Source of the DNA: Candidatus Aminicenantota bacterium
GTDB taxonomy: Bacteria > Acidobacteriota > Aminicenantia > JAMOAD01
NCBI GenBank assembly: GCA_027061995.1
Contig: JAMOUT010000030.1
Location: forward strand, 1 to 12,581
Length of the DNA: 12,581 bases
Direction of reading: 5' to 3'
Part shown: piece after piece, positions 1 to 7,888 of the stretch
Position numbering within the stretch: the first letter of the stretch is position 1
Layout: each line of letters opens with the position of its first letter
Made by a program: the position numbers and the translations under genes
The notes under the pieces: generated by a model
Database searches by the model: none
Told to the model about the DNA's origin: nothing
The model's input: only the letters and a program-made list of their open reading frames with translations

Positions 1-471
<471 letters not shown>

Positions 472-833
472 GCTTTGATGAAGAAGGTGTAAATATGTGG
501 CTTAAAACAAGACTGAAATTTCCGATGAAATGAGCGGAAGCGGATAAGAATTCTGAATGCTGAATTATGAATGTCGAAGCGAACGAAGCGAGCGAAGATC
601 CGCCGTGGCGGGCTGAATTTTAAATTTGTGAATTAGTTAAAATTAAGAAAGAGTCTGAAGCTTTGTTTGGTGGTATCCCGAGTTGCCTTATAAGCCGGAA
701 CGGCTGCTCGGCTGCACGAAGTTGCGGCTACTCGGCTTAAAACCTAAAACCCTTTCGCTCGTTAAATGTTTAGGATTTTAAATTTTGTTGAAAAATGTTA
801 AGAAATTGATTAATATTAAGGAGGAAAGGTAAG
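472..833. other. Intergenic region with GC-rich palindromes, no credible gene
   Basis: No credible gene is visible on either strand. It contains a GAATTCTGAATGCTGAATTATGAAT-like low-complexity stretch near 549-572, followed by a perfect hairpin CCGCC-GT-GGCGG at 600-611. At 691-738 is a GC-rich island in which a 13-bp unit, CGGCTGCTCGGCT (701-713), recurs as CGGCTACTCGGCT (725-737), with AAGCCG (692-697) able to pair with CGGCTT (733-738). These look like intergenic repeat debris. The promoter of the gene at 834 should lie at the 3' end of this region, but I cannot place a convincing -35/-10 pair. Confidence 0.6.
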
Positions 834-1049
834 ATGAGTAAGAACAAAATTCTATCAATATTAATAATAAGTTTGATGGTTTTGGGGACTATAATGTTTG
901 TGGCGAACAACCTTCAAGCGAAAATGGATGCAGGAGAAGGATGTGATAAAGTTAAGAGTCGCTGCACAAACGGTGGAGGACCTTTGTGTGCTACGGTTAC
1001 AGAAGGAAATATAACTTGGTATTGCTATTATGGTGCTATAGAAAGATAA
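834..1049 (+). CDS. Small exported Cys-containing peptide (NVEALA-like precursor)
   Basis: This 71-residue protein has an excellent ribosome binding site, AAGGAGG at 818-824. The N-terminus is a signal peptide: Lys-3 and Lys-5, a hydrophobic core at about 6-24, and a likely cleavage site after Ala-29 (Leu-Gln-Ala). The mature part is about 42 residues, rich in Gly, with four cysteines at 37, 44, 52 and 64, enough for two disulfides. Architecture and neighbourhood resemble the NVEALA-type small exported peptides of Bacteroidota, which sit beside 6-bladed propeller lipoproteins. The exact NVEALA motif is absent, so this is an analogy, not a family assignment. A strong hairpin 12 nt downstream should end most transcripts, so the peptide is probably made in excess over the two genes after it. 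Function is unknown; secreted structural, signalling or toxin peptides are all possible. Confidence 0.75.
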   Translation: MSKNKILSILIISLMVLGTIMFVANNLQAKMDAGEGCDKVKSRCTNGGGPLCATVTEGNITWYCYYGAIER

Positions 1050-1060
1050 TTAATAATCGG

Positions 1061-1105
1061 AAGCTTATCCGGAATAAGTTCCTTCCGGATAAGCTTTTAT
1101 TATAT
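1061..1105 (+). terminator. Strong hairpin terminator/attenuator inside the peptide operon
   Basis: A perfect 14-bp stem pairs AAGCTTATCCGGAA (1061-1074) with TTCCGGATAAGCTT (1083-1096) around an 8-nt loop. It is followed by a T/A tail starting TTTTATTATATAA. It begins 12 nt after the stop of the small peptide and ends about 25 nt before the start of the next gene. No new promoter is evident between them, so partial readthrough would set a high peptide-to-downstream expression ratio. The T tract is interrupted by A, so termination may be incomplete. Confidence 0.75.
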
Positions 1106-1123
1106 AATTTAATGGAGAAGAGA

Positions 1124-1663
1124 ATGAAAAAAACAATAATATTAGTTTTTACCACTTTTTTAATAATTATTTCATACTTTTGCGGATATAGAATGAATAA
1201 ATGTAAAAACGAAAACTCTTTAAATAAATATTTGAATAATCTAATCAGCAGCAAAAAACACTGTAATTCATACCAATATTACTTTTTTTTTATAGTTTCT
1301 CCAATGGACTGTCCTGCTTGTATACAATTTATAAAATCCAAAAAGTTTGTTATTAATCTAAAAAGTGTAATGAAAAAAAATAATAAAAAAGTGTTCATAG
1401 AGTTCATTATATATGGCAATATAGAAAAAGAAGAGAAGAACGAGTTCGTAAAAAATATAAAAGATGAAGTGGGGGTAACCTTTGAAAAAAGAAAAATAAT
1501 CGAAGTATTCTTAACAAAATCTTTTGGTAAAGTTTATACTCCGCTTGTTATTATACTTAATCATAGCGGTAGAATGAAATATTGGAGAACATTTTATGTC
1601 AAAGGAATGGACTATGAAAGACCCTATTTAAAATTTATTAATTCTCTCGGAGGCATGTTATGA
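1124..1663 (+). CDS. Membrane-anchored thioredoxin-fold protein with CPAC motif
   Basis: The ATG at 1124 is chosen because GGAG at 1114-1117 sits 6 nt upstream; the frame is open further upstream but there it overlaps the peptide gene and terminator. The product is 179 aa. An N-terminal hydrophobic segment at about residues 4-20 acts as a membrane anchor or uncleaved signal. A beta strand then leads into Cys63-Pro-Ala-Cys66, the redox pair position of thioredoxin folds. A Thr-Pro at 139-140 before a hydrophobic strand fits the cis-proline loop facing the active site. This suggests a periplasmic TlpA/thioredoxin-like oxidoreductase, though overall similarity to any named family is weak by eye. 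It overlaps the propeller lipoprotein gene by 4 nt (ATGA). Its cysteine-rich neighbour at 834 is an obvious candidate substrate, which is inference. Confidence 0.7.
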   Translation: MKKTIILVFTTFLIIISYFCGYRMNKCKNENSLNKYLNNLISSKKHCNSYQYYFFFIVSPMDCPACIQFIKSKKFVINLKSVMKKNNKKVFIEFIIYGNIEKEEKNEFVKNIKDEVGVTFEKRKIIEVFLTKSFGKVYTPLVIILNHSGRMKYWRTFYVKGMDYERPYLKFINSLGGML

Positions 1664-2751
1664 AAACGAAGTTTAATTTTTTTATCTTTATATCTTTAAT
1701 TTTAGTTTTTTCATTATCCTGTGATAAGAAAATATCAAAAAATAGATATAAAAAATTTAGAAAAGACTTTGTAATATTAAAGCAAAGTAATAAAAAAAGA
1801 GTATTTTCAAATAATTTGTTAGTTTTAATAAAAGAAGTGAAATTTAGAAATTTGAAAGAAGAAATTTATTTACCAAGCTATGTAGCGTTTGATTCGTCTA
1901 ATAATATTTATATATTTGATAGGAAAATGTATAAGATACATAAATTGTTATTTAAAAAGGGTTTTTCAAAATTAGAGCAGAAAATTTTTCAAAATAAATC
2001 GTTAAGAGGAAAAGGACCCGGAGAAATATCAAGATTATTGGATTTTAAAATTTACAATAAACGCCTTTATTTGCTTGACGAGGGAACAAATACTCTTATT
2101 GTCTATTCTGATAAAGGTGAATTGATGAAAAATATTAAAGTTAAGGAAAACAGAACCCTTTTGTTTAGAAAATTCACATTTTCGGGAGATGATCCGATTC
2201 TTTGTGTATATGGGAATAAAGACTTATTCTATCGAATTGATTTGAATGGGAAAATTATAAAAAGTTTCGGATCGTATGTGGATAAAAACTATTCTGAAAA
2301 TATTCTGTATCATCAGTATTCTGTTTCAAAACCGGTGAATAATAAGTGTTTTTATTATTTACCATTATATTTGGGGTTTGTCGGATTGTATGAAAACGGA
2401 GAACTTAAGTTTGTTAAGGAAACGATGGATGGTCGTAGGTTTCCTACCTTTATACAAGAAGAGATAGATGGAGCTCTTGTAACAAGAATGAAGGGCGTGG
2501 GGTTTCGAACCGTTTCAAAGTATGCGATAACTAAAAAAATAATTCTCATTAAATCTCTTGATATGGAGAAAAAAGTAGCATATTGGGATTTTTATACGGT
2601 TAAAAATTTTAATTATATAATCAGTATTAAAAATCCCCCCGTATCCTATTGTTTTGATATAAATGGAAATTACCTCGTAAGTGCAAATGAAGATGGTATT
2701 AAAATATTTAATATTGAATCAATTATTAAAAGAGCATCTCAAAACCTCTAA
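1660..2751 (+). CDS. 6-bladed beta-propeller-type lipoprotein
   Basis: This 363-aa protein starts within the stop of the previous gene (ATGA overlap), implying translational coupling. A signal peptide runs to Ser18-Leu19-Ser20-Cys21, a relaxed lipobox, so the protein is probably lipidated at Cys21 and exported. From about residue 60 it is built of repeated beta-rich blades of the form 'hydrophobic-tyr-leu-asp-x-gly' (for example 136-158 and 188-205). The Gly-Lys-Gly-Pro-Gly-Glu at 117-122 is a hallmark of the 6-bladed propeller lipoproteins (BF-type, TolB-like) common in Bacteroidota and related phyla. A terminal blade is visible at 330-352. In those phyla such proteins are encoded next to small exported peptides or redoxins. 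The role is unknown; ligand or peptide binding at the cell surface or in the periplasm is plausible. Confidence 0.72.
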   Translation: MKTKFNFFIFISLILVFSLSCDKKISKNRYKKFRKDFVILKQSNKKRVFSNNLLVLIKEVKFRNLKEEIYLPSYVAFDSSNNIYIFDRKMYKIHKLLFKKGFSKLEQKIFQNKSLRGKGPGEISRLLDFKIYNKRLYLLDEGTNTLIVYSDKGELMKNIKVKENRTLLFRKFTFSGDDPILCVYGNKDLFYRIDLNGKIIKSFGSYVDKNYSENILYHQYSVSKPVNNKCFYYLPLYLGFVGLYENGELKFVKETMDGRRFPTFIQEEIDGALVTRMKGVGFRTVSKYAITKKIILIKSLDMEKKVAYWDFYTVKNFNYIISIKNPPVSYCFDINGNYLVSANEDGIKIFNIESIIKRASQNL

Positions 2752-2960
2752 CAAGAGACAAAATAAAAGGATAGACTGGTAGTAGGTAAAAGTAGAAGAA
2801 ATCTTATAAGTTTGAAAGATTCTCCTCCTATAATCTTATTTAATAATATCTCTGACTTTAATCTTTATTTATTTTATCTTTCTCTCTTTTATTCTTAATT
2901 TTACACCTTTTTGCTTTTTTTTCACACTCTTATATTAATATATTAAGATACAAGGCGTTC
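2752..2960. other. Intergenic region with pyrimidine-rich tract, no gene seen
   Basis: No gene is seen. A weak hairpin, AAGATT (2816-2821) with AATCTT (2832-2837), might terminate the peptide/propeller operon, but it is short and not GC-rich. From about 2846 to 2930 the plus strand is strongly pyrimidine-biased (runs such as TCTTTCTCTCTTTTATTC). A hairpin CGGTTCT-TTC-AGAACCG follows at 2961-2977, at the start of the repeat. Confidence 0.6.
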
Positions 2961-3086
2961 CGGTTCTTTCAGAACCGTGCGAGATTTCACAAGAGCTGAG
3001 GGTTTTGATAGCTTTATACCCTGAGAGTCGAAACAAAGTGGAGATCCCGCACCAATTTATAAATCGGGAGAATAATAATGAAAAAA
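2961..3086 (+). repeat. Interspersed repeat, copy 2
   Basis: Positions 2971-3068 correspond base for base to 261-358, with eight transitions and no transversions or gaps. The upstream edge differs: here it carries a perfect 7-bp hairpin (2961-2977) where copy 1 has a longer unrelated stretch. The stem AGGGT/ACCCT (2999-3003 with 3018-3022) is fully Watson-Crick in this copy. The same forward frame as in copy 1 is open here (2939-3136), but no start codon or ribosome binding site supports a gene. Confidence 0.8.
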
Positions 3087-3241
3087 CTTTTAACAAAATT
3101 AAAATTATTGAAGAATGGGTGGAGAAGATGAGGGCATGAATATGATTAAGTAAATTTAGGGTAAAAAAATTCAATCAATTTAGTCATTCCTTTTTTAGAA
3201 TAAGATAACTTAATAAAAAAAAACAATAATTTGAAAAATTG

Positions 3242-3269
3242 TTGACATCGGTTCTTAATCTGCTATAAT
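3242..3269 (+). promoter_or_regulatory. Sigma-70-type promoter of the TetR/Lol-like operon
   Basis: A perfect -35 TTGACA (3242-3247) and perfect -10 TATAAT (3264-3269) are separated by 16 bp. Transcription should begin near 3276, exactly where the TetR-type palindrome starts. No internal promoter or terminator is evident until 9130, so it probably drives all six genes of the operon. Confidence 0.88.
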
Positions 3270-3275
3270 CGTATG

Positions 3276-3295
3276 TTGACCGAACGGTCGGTCAA
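3276..3295 (+). promoter_or_regulatory. TetR-family operator overlapping the transcription start
   Basis: TTGACCGAACGGTCGGTCAA is a 20-bp inverted repeat with 9 of 10 half-site positions matching. It has the GACCGA...TCGGTC core typical of many TetR/AcrR operators. It lies between the -10 box and the ribosome binding site of the TetR gene itself. Bound repressor would block initiation or early elongation, which implies autoregulation of the whole operon. Confidence 0.85.
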
Positions 3296-3305
3296 GGGAG
3301 GAGAA

Positions 3306-3947
3306 ATGGCTGCAAAACTTGTTAATAGGGAAGAAAAAAAAGGAAAAATCATTTATGCGGCACTTAAAGTGTTTTCAAAAAAAGGGGTATCATTTACAAC
3401 GATTAATGATATAGCAAAAGAAGCTGATATAGGAAAGGGAACTGTTTACGAATATTTTAAAAGTAAAGATGAGATTATTATGTCTGTTTTTCGCAGTTTT
3501 CTTGATGATGGAATAATTTTAATGAATCAGATAAAAAAACTTTCTGTTTCTCCCGATGAAAAATTGTTAAAAGGGTTATATATGTTTACTGAGATTATTG
3601 ATGATGAAGGGGTGGAAACATTCAAACTTTTATTTGATTTTTGGGCGATAGGTATTAAGGAAGAGAAATATTCATCCGAATTTTATAATCAAATGAAAGA
3701 ATTTTACAGATCATACAGAAAAATATTTTCAGATATTATAAAAGAGGGGCAAGAGAAGGGAATTTTCAGGGAAAAAATAGAGCCTGAAAGCGTAGGTGCA
3801 ATGATAATAGGGATGCTTGACGGTTTAATGGCTCAATGGATTTTGGATAGAGATAGGATAGATTATATCGGAGCGGTTAGAACAATGGCGAAATTATTGG
3901 TTTCGGGACTTAATATTAACAAAAAAAGAGGTGAAAAAAATGATTAA
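3306..3947 (+). CDS. TetR/AcrR family transcriptional regulator
   Basis: The 213-aa product has the normal TetR length. The start at 3306 is preferred because GGGAGGAG (3296-3303) precedes it; an in-frame ATG at 3273 would put the operator inside the coding sequence and lie upstream of the predicted transcript start. The DNA-binding domain is clear: helix 1 at about 10-28, then the helix-turn-helix at 31-51 (TTINDIAKEADIGKGTVYEYF) and the Lys-Ser-Lys-Asp-Glu that follows in most members. The C-terminal helical ligand and dimer domain is less conserved, as usual. It is first in the operon, and its stop overlaps the next start by 8 nt. It most likely represses this operon through the palindrome at 3276-3295 and is released by an unknown, perhaps hydrophobic, ligand. 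Confidence 0.93.
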   Translation: MAAKLVNREEKKGKIIYAALKVFSKKGVSFTTINDIAKEADIGKGTVYEYFKSKDEIIMSVFRSFLDDGIILMNQIKKLSVSPDEKLLKGLYMFTEIIDDEGVETFKLLFDFWAIGIKEEKYSSEFYNQMKEFYRSYRKIFSDIIKEGQEKGIFREKIEPESVGAMIIGMLDGLMAQWILDRDRIDYIGAVRTMAKLLVSGLNINKKRGEKND

Positions 3948-4701
3948 TGGTAGAAGGTTTTTAATATGTTTTTTAATTCTGATTTTTGTTATCAATGTTT
4001 TTATTTTTGCGGATACTGATAATCAAGCGAGAAAGATTGTCAAAAAAATTGATGAATTATACAGAAGTAAAACAAGTTATGCGAAAATTGAGATGACTAT
4101 AGAAACACCCCATTGGAAAAGAACTCTGCAAATGGTTGTTTGGACAGAGGGGATGAAAAAAACATTTATTAGAATTTTATCCCCGAAAAAAGATAAAAAT
4201 ACAGCAACTCTTAAAATCGGAAATCAGATGTGGAATTATCTTCCGAAAGTCAATAAGATAATTAAAATTCCCCCCTCAATGATGATGAGTTCATGGATGG
4301 GCTCTGATTTTACAAATGATGATTTGGTAAAAGAATATACTTTTCTTGATGATTATGATTTTAAAATTGTTGACAATAAAGGGGAAAAAGATAAGATATT
4401 TGTTCTTTGTATTCCGAAGAAAGGGGTTGCAATCGTATGGAGTAAAATAATGCTTGCGGTTGATAAAAAAAGTTATATCCCTATATGGGAGAAATATTAT
4501 GATGATAGGGGAGATGTTGTCAGAGAGATGAGTTTTAGTGATGTTAAGAGAATCGGAAGCAGAGTTGTCCCTATGACAATGGTAATGATTCCTTTAAAGA
4601 AGAAGGGGCATAAGACAATTATAAGATATCTTGAATTAAAATATGATATAAAACTTAATAATTCTATTTTTAGTATTAGAAATTTAAGGAATATAAGATA
4701 A
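3940..4701 (+). CDS. LolA-like outer membrane lipoprotein-sorting protein
   Basis: The 253-aa periplasmic protein starts at ATG 3940, with GAGGTG as ribosome binding site at 3928-3933; a GTG at 3931 in the same frame would lack proper spacing. The signal peptide covers about residues 5-24, with cleavage after Phe-Ala-24. The rest is a beta-rich LolA/LolB-type half-barrel. The segment from Ile-Pro-Pro-Ser-Met to Trp119-Met-Gly-Ser-Asp-Phe-Thr-Asn-Asp-Asp128 is characteristic of the LolA-like COG2834 branch that pairs with FtsX-type permeases. Members carry a lipid or lipoprotein across the periplasm in a hydrophobic cavity. The companion permeases, ATPase and barrel downstream suggest a dedicated envelope-transport role, not the housekeeping Lol pathway. 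The overlap with the TetR stop implies coupled translation. Confidence 0.88.
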   Translation: MINGRRFLICFLILIFVINVFIFADTDNQARKIVKKIDELYRSKTSYAKIEMTIETPHWKRTLQMVVWTEGMKKTFIRILSPKKDKNTATLKIGNQMWNYLPKVNKIIKIPPSMMMSSWMGSDFTNDDLVKEYTFLDDYDFKIVDNKGEKDKIFVLCIPKKGVAIVWSKIMLAVDKKSYIPIWEKYYDDRGDVVREMSFSDVKRIGSRVVPMTMVMIPLKKKGHKTIIRYLELKYDIKLNNSIFSIRNLRNIR

Positions 4702-4712
4702 GGGAGAGAAAG

Positions 4713-5930
4713 ATGTTGTTTTTAAAAATGGCATTTAGAAATATATTCAGGCAAAAACGGAGAACATTTTTTACGGCTCTTACAATGATAGGTGGTTTTG
4801 CTCTTGCCTGTATATCGATAGGTTGGGCTGACGGAAGTTATAATAATATAATTGGTATGTTTACCCGCGGGTGGCTCGGTCATATACAGATTCATTATAA
4901 GGATTATCTTGACAAACCATCCATATATAAGACAATTGATAATTACAATGAAATCGGGAAAAAAATCATGGAGATCAAAGGGGTGAAAAGTTGGACTGCA
5001 AGAGTATATTCCGCAGGTCTTGCCTCTTTTAAAGATAAAACATCGGGAGTTAGTATAATAGGGATAGACCCTGAAAAAGAGGATAAAACAACCGATTTTC
5101 ATAAAAAAATCATAAATGGGGATTATTTTAAAGCAGGGGTGAAGAATCAGGTTCTTATAGGTAAAGGGCTTGCCAAAATAATTAAGGCGAAAGCAGGAGA
5201 CAAGATTATCCTTGTATCACAAGCTGCGGACGGCTCTATGGCAAATGATATTTTTACGGTATCGGGAATAGTTTCAACAGATGATGATTTGTTTGACAGA
5301 ACCTCTTTTTATATGAAACTTGATGATGCAAGGGAATTTCTGGTGCTCGGTAATAAGGTTCATGAGATAGCTGTTACCGTTGATAAACTAAAAGAGGTGA
5401 AAAAGATAGATAAGAAAATATCTTTGGTATTGAAAAACACGGATTTATCGGTTGCTTCGTGGCAGGAGTTTGCCAAAGATTTTTATAAAGCCATGAAGGC
5501 TGATAAAGGGGGGATGTGGATATCCCTTTTTGTTATAATCCTTGTTGTTGCTGTCGGTGTGCTTAATACAATTTTAATGTCTGTTTTAGAGAGGATAAGA
5601 GAATACGGAGTTCTTAAAGCTTTGGGAACAAGACCCGGTGATATAATTCTCCTTGTGCTTTACGAGGCAAATATTATCGCTGTTTTTAGCATTTTCATAG
5701 GAGCTATCATAGGTTTTGCCGTAAACTATTATCTTTCTCTGCACGGTATTCATCTTTCGCAGTCATTTACATACGGAGGAATGAAATTCTCAGAGATAAT
5801 GACCGAGATAAATCTCAGAAGTTTTATTATCCCGGGAATAACCGTTCTTCTAACCACTGTAATCGTAGGCTTTTTCCCCGCACTTAAAGCTGCAAAAACA
5901 GATCCCGCTAAATCATTAAGGTTCCATTAA
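4713..5930 (+). CDS. ABC transporter permease, FtsX/LolC-LolE (MacB) type, first copy
   Basis: The 405-aa protein is preceded by AGGGAGAG (4702-4709). The topology is that of the type VII MacB/LolE permeases. It has a conserved basic N-terminal amphipathic start (MAFRNIFRQKRRT), TM1 at about 20-40, and a large periplasmic domain at about 41-267. Three more TM segments follow at about 268-292, 313-338 and 370-391. The coupling-loop signature Glu-Arg-Ile-Arg-Glu-Tyr-Gly-Val-Leu-Lys-Ala-Leu-Gly-Thr lies at 293-306. The C-terminal Pro-Ala-Leu-Lys-Ala-Ala-Lys-x-Asp-Pro-Ala is the family's usual end. It should form the membrane part of the transporter with the second permease and the ATPase downstream, and act mechanically on a periplasmic or membrane-anchored substrate passed to the LolA-like protein. 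Confidence 0.92.
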   Translation: MLFLKMAFRNIFRQKRRTFFTALTMIGGFALACISIGWADGSYNNIIGMFTRGWLGHIQIHYKDYLDKPSIYKTIDNYNEIGKKIMEIKGVKSWTARVYSAGLASFKDKTSGVSIIGIDPEKEDKTTDFHKKIINGDYFKAGVKNQVLIGKGLAKIIKAKAGDKIILVSQAADGSMANDIFTVSGIVSTDDDLFDRTSFYMKLDDAREFLVLGNKVHEIAVTVDKLKEVKKIDKKISLVLKNTDLSVASWQEFAKDFYKAMKADKGGMWISLFVIILVVAVGVLNTILMSVLERIREYGVLKALGTRPGDIILLVLYEANIIAVFSIFIGAIIGFAVNYYLSLHGIHLSQSFTYGGMKFSEIMTEINLRSFIIPGITVLLTTVIVGFFPALKAAKTDPAKSLRFH

Positions 5931-5940
5931 GGAGGAAGAT

Positions 5941-7170
5941 ATGTTGCTTTATATAAAATTAGCTTGGAGAAATATATTCAGAAATAAAAGAAGGACGATT
6001 ATATCGGGGTTGGCAATTGCGATAGGACTTGCTTCATTAATTTATGTAGATGCATTATATATCGGGATGAAAAATAATATTGTTGATAATATTACAAAAT
6101 CATTCATGAGCGACGGGCAGATTCACAGGAAAGGTTTCAGACAAAGACAGGAGGTTGAACTGACTATAAATAATATTGATGATGTTGTGAAAAATCTCAA
6201 GAAAGAAAAAATAGTGGATAAATTCTCGGTAAGAGCATACGGTTTTGCAATGATTTCTTCATCTAATAATGTAAACTCTGTTGTTCTTGTAGGCATCGAC
6301 CCCGATAGGGAGAGATACCTCTCTCAGATAGATGATACCATTATTAAAGGTATTTATTTTAAGGGAACAGATGATAATCAGATAATCATAGGTAAAAAAC
6401 TTGCCGAGATTTTGGAAGTTGAACTCGGTGACAGAATTGTTGTAACAGTTGCTCAAGCAAACAGTTCGGAGCTGTCTCAGGAACTTTTCAGAGTGTCGGG
6501 AATCTATTTTTTAAATAATCCTCAGTTTGACAAAGGGATGGCTTTTATCAGATTGGGGAAAGCACAAAAGATGCTCAATATTGGAAAAGGGGGACATGAG
6601 ATAGCAATTAAATTAAAAAAAGGGATTGACAGAATTCATATTGATAAATTAAATATTTGGAAAAAATTCAGCTCTAACGGAAATGAGGCGGAAAGTTGGA
6701 TAGATATTATGCCTCAGATGAAAATGATGTTTGAGATGACAAATTTAAGTTTATCTTTGATTGGTTTTATCCTTTTTGCTATTGTTGCCCTTGTTATTAT
6801 TAATTCCCTTTTTATGTCGATATACGAAAGGATGTTTGAGCTCGGAGTTTTGAGAGCAATAGGGACAAGACCTTCGGGAGCTTTTAAAATGATTATTTTT
6901 GAATCGGGTGCTCTTGCGGTTTTCAGTATTATTTTAGGGATTATTCTCGGTTATATTTTAACATTTATATTTACAAAAGTTGGGATAGATTATACGGGGA
7001 TAGAGATGATGGGTGTTACGATAAAAAATATTATATATCCTGTTATGGAGTTAAGACAATTTATAATATATCCGATAATAGTTTTTTTTATTACGATATT
7101 AGTCGGAGTTTATCCCGGGATATATGCTGCAAAATTACAGCCTGCGGAGGCTTTGAGGAAAAGTTTATAA
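5941..7170 (+). CDS. ABC transporter permease, FtsX/LolC-LolE (MacB) type, second copy
   Basis: The 409-aa protein has a near-perfect ribosome binding site (AAGGAGGA at 5930-5937) and lies 10 nt after the first permease. It shares the same plan: basic start, TM1 at about 20-40, a periplasmic domain to about 270, then three TM segments at about 271-296, 315-345 and 374-396. The Tyr-Glu-Arg-Met-Phe-Glu-Leu-Gly-Val-Leu-Arg-Ala-Ile-Gly-Thr coupling loop lies between the second and third TM segments. Matching start, loop and end motifs indicate an ancient tandem duplication with strong divergence in the periplasmic domains. The pair probably works as a LolC/LolE-like heterodimer. Confidence 0.92.
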   Translation: MLLYIKLAWRNIFRNKRRTIISGLAIAIGLASLIYVDALYIGMKNNIVDNITKSFMSDGQIHRKGFRQRQEVELTINNIDDVVKNLKKEKIVDKFSVRAYGFAMISSSNNVNSVVLVGIDPDRERYLSQIDDTIIKGIYFKGTDDNQIIIGKKLAEILEVELGDRIVVTVAQANSSELSQELFRVSGIYFLNNPQFDKGMAFIRLGKAQKMLNIGKGGHEIAIKLKKGIDRIHIDKLNIWKKFSSNGNEAESWIDIMPQMKMMFEMTNLSLSLIGFILFAIVALVIINSLFMSIYERMFELGVLRAIGTRPSGAFKMIIFESGALAVFSIILGIILGYILTFIFTKVGIDYTGIEMMGVTIKNIIYPVMELRQFIIYPIIVFFITILVGVYPGIYAAKLQPAEALRKSL

Positions 7171-7179
7171 GGAGGAGTT

Positions 7180-7884
7180 ATGAGTGATAAAAAGATAATA
7201 ATTAAAACTGAGAATCTTAAAAAAGATTATAAAGAGGACGGAGTTGTTGTCCATGCTGTTCGAGGAATTGATTTTATGATTGAAAAGGGGGAATTCAGTG
7301 CGATAGTGGGACCTTCTGGTTGCGGAAAAACAACTCTGTTAAATCTTATATCCGGACTTGATACACCTGATGAGGGAAAAGTTTGGCTTGACGGAAAACT
7401 TATATCTGATATGAGCGGAAAAGAACTTTCCGATTTCAGAAGAGATAATATAGGCTTTATATTCCAAGCTTACAATCTTATTCCTGTTCTAACCGTAGAG
7501 GAGAATATTGAATATATAATGTTATTGCAGGGGATAGGTAAGAAAGAGAGACACAACAGAGTTATTGAGATACTTGAAGAGGTAGGCTTATCGGGACTTG
7601 AAAACAGAAGACCGACGCAACTTTCGGGAGGACAACAGCAAAGGGTGACAATAGCAAGAGCAATGGTTTCAAAACCAAAAATAATTCTTGCGGATGAACC
7701 TACTGCAAACCTTGATTCTAAAACAGGAACCGAACTCCTTGATATGATGGCTGAACTTAATGAAAAAACGGGGATGACATTCCTTTTCTCCACTCACGAT
7801 AAGATGGTGATGGAGAGAGCGAGAAGGGTAGTTGTTTTAAAAGACGGGATGATAGTTGATAAAAAAGAGATAGATATTGTATGA
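7180..7884 (+). CDS. ABC transporter ATP-binding protein, LolD/MacB type
   Basis: The 234-aa ATPase has GGAGGAG at 7171-7177, directly after the permease stop. All nucleotide-binding motifs are intact: Walker A GPSGCGKT (44-51), Q-loop Gln-96, signature LSGGQ (148-152), Walker B IILADEP (168-174) and the switch His-206 in STHD. The length and the text around the Q-loop (IFQAYNLIPVLTVEEN) are typical of the LolD/MacB ATPases that energise FtsX-like permeases. It should act in the cytoplasm as a homodimer under the two permeases. Its stop lies 4 nt before the preferred start of the barrel gene. Confidence 0.95.
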   Translation: MSDKKIIIKTENLKKDYKEDGVVVHAVRGIDFMIEKGEFSAIVGPSGCGKTTLLNLISGLDTPDEGKVWLDGKLISDMSGKELSDFRRDNIGFIFQAYNLIPVLTVEENIEYIMLLQGIGKKERHNRVIEILEEVGLSGLENRRPTQLSGGQQQRVTIARAMVSKPKIILADEPTANLDSKTGTELLDMMAELNEKTGMTFLFSTHDKMVMERARRVVVLKDGMIVDKKEIDIV

Positions 7885-7888
7885 AAAA

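Noticed and set aside
788-816. TTGAAA/TAATAT as a promoter for the peptide gene
   Set aside because: The predicted start point would fall inside the ribosome binding site, and the -10 matches only four of six bases.
986-1123. Upstream extension of the thioredoxin-like gene, overlapping the peptide gene
   Set aside because: It would read through the 14-bp terminator hairpin in a frame overlapping the peptide. The ATG at 1124 has a well-placed GGAG and yields a standard membrane anchor.
3273-3305. Earlier ATG for the TetR regulator
   Set aside because: It lies at or before the predicted transcription start and its codons coincide with the operator palindrome; the start at 3306 has GGGAGGAG.
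4722-5102. Minus-strand frame of 126 codons inside the first permease gene
   Set aside because: It is antisense to a clearly coding permease with family motifs, and it has no ribosome binding site of its own.
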